From positions 16,275,395 to 16,339,394 of the forward strand of contig OX336345.1 of assembly GCA_946902875.1 (NCBI GenBank): a DNA stretch of 64,000 nucleotides, given 5' to 3'. Position numbers and translations under genes: made by a program. Under the pieces are notes generated by a model that was not told the origin of the DNA, ran no database searches, and saw only the letters and a program-made list of their open reading frames with translations. This document shows, in pieces, positions 63,914 to 64,000 of this stretch (position 1 is its first letter; each line of letters starts with the position of its first letter). This DNA comes from Nematopogon swammerdamellus. Taxonomy: Eukaryota; Arthropoda; Insecta; Lepidoptera; Adelidae.

Positions 63914-64000
63914 CGCTATGTGGCGATGCTCTGTGGTTCACAGACTGCGAGCAGAGCAGACGCGACGCAGTCAGTCGTTGCGCGTTGCGACGTATTCACC

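Overview
The window looks like nuclear DNA of an insect, very probably a moth or butterfly. It is AT-rich, its genes have short exons and long introns, and it is packed with SINEs, non-LTR (LINE) remnants, foldback elements and MITEs of the kinds common in Lepidoptera. The species cannot be named from the sequence alone. Three host genes can be supported. (1) A complete cathepsin L cysteine protease gene (minus strand, six coding exons, 14166-24868, 338 aa). (2) A complete coproporphyrinogen III oxidase gene of haem synthesis (minus strand, nine core coding exons plus one 69-nt in-frame exon, 31405-50511, 394 or 417 aa). (3) The first coding exon of tomosyn / STXBP5 (plus strand, 51559-51681), whose first intron fills the rest of the window. 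CPOX and tomosyn are head to head, with about 1 kb between their start codons.

Layout. 1-14 kb has no host gene: tandem repeats, a broken mobile-element protein gene split by a SINE, a 0.67-kb foldback element, and two different LINE fragments joined together. 14-25 kb is cathepsin L, with SINEs, LINE tails and a small palindrome in its introns. 25-31 kb is intergenic and holds a MITE with perfect 15-bp inverted ends and an 8-bp target duplication, telomere-like repeats and a GC-rich patch. 31-50.5 kb is CPOX; its second intron (9.6 kb) contains a complete BEL/Pao LTR retrotransposon (39602-46886) in the same orientation as the gene, with LTRs that look identical and an open 1829-codon gag-pol frame. 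50.5-51.7 kb is the shared CPOX/tomosyn promoter zone, GC-rich on the tomosyn side. 51.7-64 kb is tomosyn intron 1; at 58147-62559 it holds a nested composite whose core is a 2.55-kb foldback element of 11 + 11 inverted ~109-bp repeats.

The host genes are not functionally linked: lysosomal proteolysis, mitochondrial haem synthesis and control of vesicle fusion. The repeats do form a connected story. Two SINE families share a central core, and one of them carries a 3' tail that matches the 3' end of a LINE found in the same window, the pattern expected when a SINE borrows the machinery of its partner LINE. All exon boundaries were read by hand from splice signals, reading phase and protein family knowledge; no transcript or database comparison was possible.
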